DNA of 64,000 nucleotides from Lichenicola sp050954785 (GTDB lineage Bacteria > Pseudomonadota > Alphaproteobacteria > Acetobacterales > Acetobacteraceae): the NCBI GenBank assembly GCA_050954785.1, contig JBPBQO010000035.1, positions 1-64,000 of the forward strand, read 5' to 3'. The notes beneath the pieces are model-generated. The model did not search any database. It saw nothing but the letters and a program-made list of their open reading frames with translations, and was not told the DNA's origin. Positions 61,984-64,000 of the stretch are shown in pieces. Made by a program: the position numbers and the translations under genes. The stretch's first letter is position 1. Each line of letters starts with the position of its first letter.

Positions 61984-64000
61984 ATGGCAGATCGTGCGAG
62001 CGACACACCCCAAACGAAACGAGTTTACGGTGAGATGCGCGACTTCACGCGCACCCCGGAGCCGGGTCCGGGGCCTTCGAAGGCGGCATCCAGGGACGGC
62101 AAACCGATCTTCGTGGTGCAGAAGCACGACGCGACCCGCCTCCACTGGGACTTCCGGCTGGAGCATGGCGGCGTGCTGTGGAGCTGGGCGGTGCCGAAGG
62201 GTCCGTCGCTCGATCCGCACCACAAGCGGCTGGCGATGCATGTCGAGGATCATCCGGTCGATTACGCGACGTTCGAAGGTGTCATCCCCGAAGGCAACTA
62301 CGGCGCCGGCACGGTCGAGATCTGGGACCGCGGCACCTGGGCGCCGATCAACGGCGATGCCGAAGCAGCCCTGGCCAAAGGCGAGTTCAAGTTCAGGCTC
62401 GACGGCGAGCGGTTGCAGGGCGGCTTCGTGCTGATCAGGCTGAAGCCGCGGCCGCGCGAGAAATCCGAAAGCTGGCTGCTGATCAAGGAGCACGACGAGT
62501 TCGAGCGCGAGGGCGCCGATGCCGCGGTGCTGGAGGAACGGAAGCTGGGCGCCGCCAAACTTGAAAAGCCGGCGAAACCGGCGAAGAAGAAGGCGCCGCC
62601 GAAATCCAGAGGAAATTCCGAGCTACCGGAGACCCAGGAGCCACAGCTTGCCCAACTGGTGCACACCCCACCGACCGGCAAAGGCTGGGTCAGCGAGGTC
62701 AAGTTCGACGGCTATCGCATGCTGGCCCGCAAGGACGGCCACCAAGTCCGGATCATTACGCGCAACGGCCTCGACTGGACCGAGCGCCTGCCCAGCCTGG
62801 CGGCCGCGGTCGCCGCGATGGAACCCCGGACGCTGATGCTGGATGGCGAACTGGTGGCACTCGGCAAGAACGGCATCTCCAGCTTCGCCGGGCTGCAGGA
62901 CGCGTTCTCCACCGGACGGACGAAATCCCTGTTCTACTACGTGTTCGACCTGCTGCATCTGGACGGGGCCGATTTGCGCCCACAGCCACTTTCGGCGCGC
63001 CGGACGGCTCTCGAGACGCTGATGCAGAACCTGCCCGAGGCAGGGCCGGTGCGGTTCAGCGAGCATCTGGAATCGGACACCGCGCGGGTGAAGCAGGAGG
63101 CGTGTGCGATCGGGCTGGAAGGGATCATCTGCAAGCGGCTCGATGCGCCGTACCAGCCCGGACGCGGTGGCGACTGGGTCAAGGTCAAGTGCGAGAACCG
63201 CGAGGAATTCATCATTCTCGGCTACACGCCCCCAGCCGGCACACGGCAAGGACTAGGGTCACTGCAGCTCGGATTTCGGGGCGATGGCGGCCAGCTTTAT
63301 TTTGTCGGCGGCTGCGGCACCGGATTTTCCAGCCGCATTCTGCGCACGCTGACCAAACGGCTGCAGACACTGCGGATCGACAAGCCGTTGAGTATGCTCG
63401 GCACCGAGAAGCCGCCGCGCGACACGATCTGGGTGAAACCGGAGCTGGTGGCCGAGCTGACCTATGCCGGCTTCACCGGCGGCGGAATGCTGCGGCATGC
63501 GAGCTTCCAGGGATTGCGTGAGGACAAGCCGGCCGATGAGGTGGTGCGCCCGATCCCACCCTCCGACGTCAAGCGGATCCAGCTCGGCAACGCCAGACTG
63601 AAGTCCGCTCCGGCGAGCAAGGGCGAGACCGACCCGAAGCCGGCAACCAGACGCGCCACCATCGTGGTTGCACGAAGAACCGAGCGCGGTGCGGCGGAGA
63701 TCGGCGGCATTCGGATCAGCCATGCCGACCGCCCGCTCTGGCCGGAGGATGCGAACGGTCCGGCGCTGACCAAGCAGGACCTGGCGCTGTATTGGCAGGC
63801 GGTCGGCGGGATGGCGGTACCCGGTATCGTCGGCCGGCCGCTGGCCTTCGTACGTTGTCCGGACGGGATCGGCGGCGAGCAGTTTTTCCAGAAGCATCTC
63901 GGCCGCGGAATGCCCGATGCGCTGCACGAAGCGGAGGCGGACGGCGCGCCCTATGTCGCGTTCGCCGAGGCGTCGGGACTGGTCGCGGCGGCCCAGATCG
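61984..64000 (+). CDS. ligD: ATP-dependent DNA ligase D (LigD), 3' end outside window
   Basis: Bacterial NHEJ ligase, cut by the window edge after about 670 residues. Domain order is phosphoesterase (VQKHDATRLHWDFRLEHGG, GVIPEGNYGAGTVEIWD), an Ala/Lys-rich linker, ligase (nucleophile Lys240 in EVKFDGYR; LDGELVAL; FDLLHLDG; KRLDAPYQPGR; WVKVK), OB-fold (FVGGCGTGF) and the start of the polymerase/primase domain (ISHADRPLWPEDA). This is the Pseudomonas-like PE-LIG-POL order. ATG 61984 is chosen because the conserved Y-x3-RDF-x-RTPEP start of LigD lies just before the alternative ATG at 62035. Ku is not in the window. Confidence 0.93.
   Translation, partial: MADRASDTPQTKRVYGEMRDFTRTPEPGPGPSKAASRDGKPIFVVQKHDATRLHWDFRLEHGGVLWSWAVPKGPSLDPHHKRLAMHVEDHPVDYATFEGVIPEGNYGAGTVEIWDRGTWAPINGDAEAALAKGEFKFRLDGERLQGGFVLIRLKPRPREKSESWLLIKEHDEFEREGADAAVLEERKLGAAKLEKPAKPAKKKAPPKSRGNSELPETQEPQLAQLVHTPPTGKGWVSEVKFDGYRMLARKDGHQVRIITRNGLDWTERLPSLAAAVAAMEPRTLMLDGELVALGKNGISSFAGLQDAFSTGRTKSLFYYVFDLLHLDGADLRPQPLSARRTALETLMQNLPEAGPVRFSEHLESDTARVKQEACAIGLEGIICKRLDAPYQPGRGGDWVKVKCENREEFIILGYTPPAGTRQGLGSLQLGFRGDGGQLYFVGGCGTGFSSRILRTLTKRLQTLRIDKPLSMLGTEKPPRDTIWVKPELVAELTYAGFTGGGMLRHASFQGLREDKPADEVVRPIPPSDVKRIQLGNARLKSAPASKGETDPKPATRRATIVVARRTERGAAEIGGIRISHADRPLWPEDANGPALTKQDLALYWQAVGGMAVPGIVGRPLAFVRCPDGIGGEQFFQKHLGRGMPDALHEAEADGAPYVAFAEASGLVAAAQI

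Overview
The window is about 64 kb of very GC-rich DNA, densely packed with genes that often overlap by 4 bases. Its gene content suggests an alphaproteobacterium, most likely Acetobacteraceae or a near relative. That placement is an inference from gene families (FnrL-type regulator, HWE sensor kinase, entericidin-like lipoprotein, CyoB-type quinol oxidase subunit, LigD). No rRNA, tRNA or CRISPR array was seen.

Layout: 0-6.7 kb holds the 3' end of polA, a SCO copper chaperone and a complete peptide/nickel-type ABC importer (binding protein, two permeases, two ATPases) reading rightwards. 6.8-8.9 kb is a Tat-exported phospholipase C-like phosphoesterase, followed by about 750 bp with no convincing gene. 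9.6-22.6 kb is a locus of scavenging and catabolic genes: an amidohydrolase, two paralogous MFS transporters, a TonB receptor, an AraC regulator, an isochorismatase-fold hydrolase, a RutA-like flavin monooxygenase, an M20 hydrolase, a TauD/TfdA-type dioxygenase and a Rieske oxygenase. The last four genes are tightly arranged, three of them with 4-base overlaps. The set looks like uptake and stepwise breakdown of a nitrogen-containing ring compound and is the best candidate in the window for an undescribed pathway. 22.9-24.9 kb holds a lower-GC FkbM methyltransferase and an unknown secreted protein. 25-26.9 kb is an HWE sensor kinase with an overlapping receiver protein. 27.1-30.8 kb is an FbpABC-type ferric iron importer.

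31-37.2 kb carries envelope functions: an entericidin-like lipoprotein, an exported peroxiredoxin, a SPOR-domain lytic transglycosylase, a two-gene polysaccharide ABC exporter, a 2OG-Fe(II) oxygenase and OmpW. 37.2-40.1 kb pairs an FNR-type oxygen regulator with an orphan cyoB; FNR-like boxes sit in the fnr/ompW intergenic region and upstream of cyoB. 40.1-43.8 kb is an HscC - J-protein - DUF1266 operon. 44.1-50.6 kb is a nitrate assimilation operon (transporter, short-type nitrate reductase, a small unknown protein, NirB, NirD), divergent from a PP2C phosphatase/Ser-Thr kinase fusion.

52.8-59.4 kb is accessory: a secreted GH5 glucanase next to a decayed IS481-type transposase, two secreted hydrolases, two small envelope proteins and a TetR regulator with a probable self-operator. 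59.6-61.9 kb is a glycogen-debranching-type glycosidase, divergent from ligD, which runs off the right edge. Start codons were moved inward from the longest open frame wherever a Shine-Dalgarno site, signal peptide, upstream overlap or family length argued for it.
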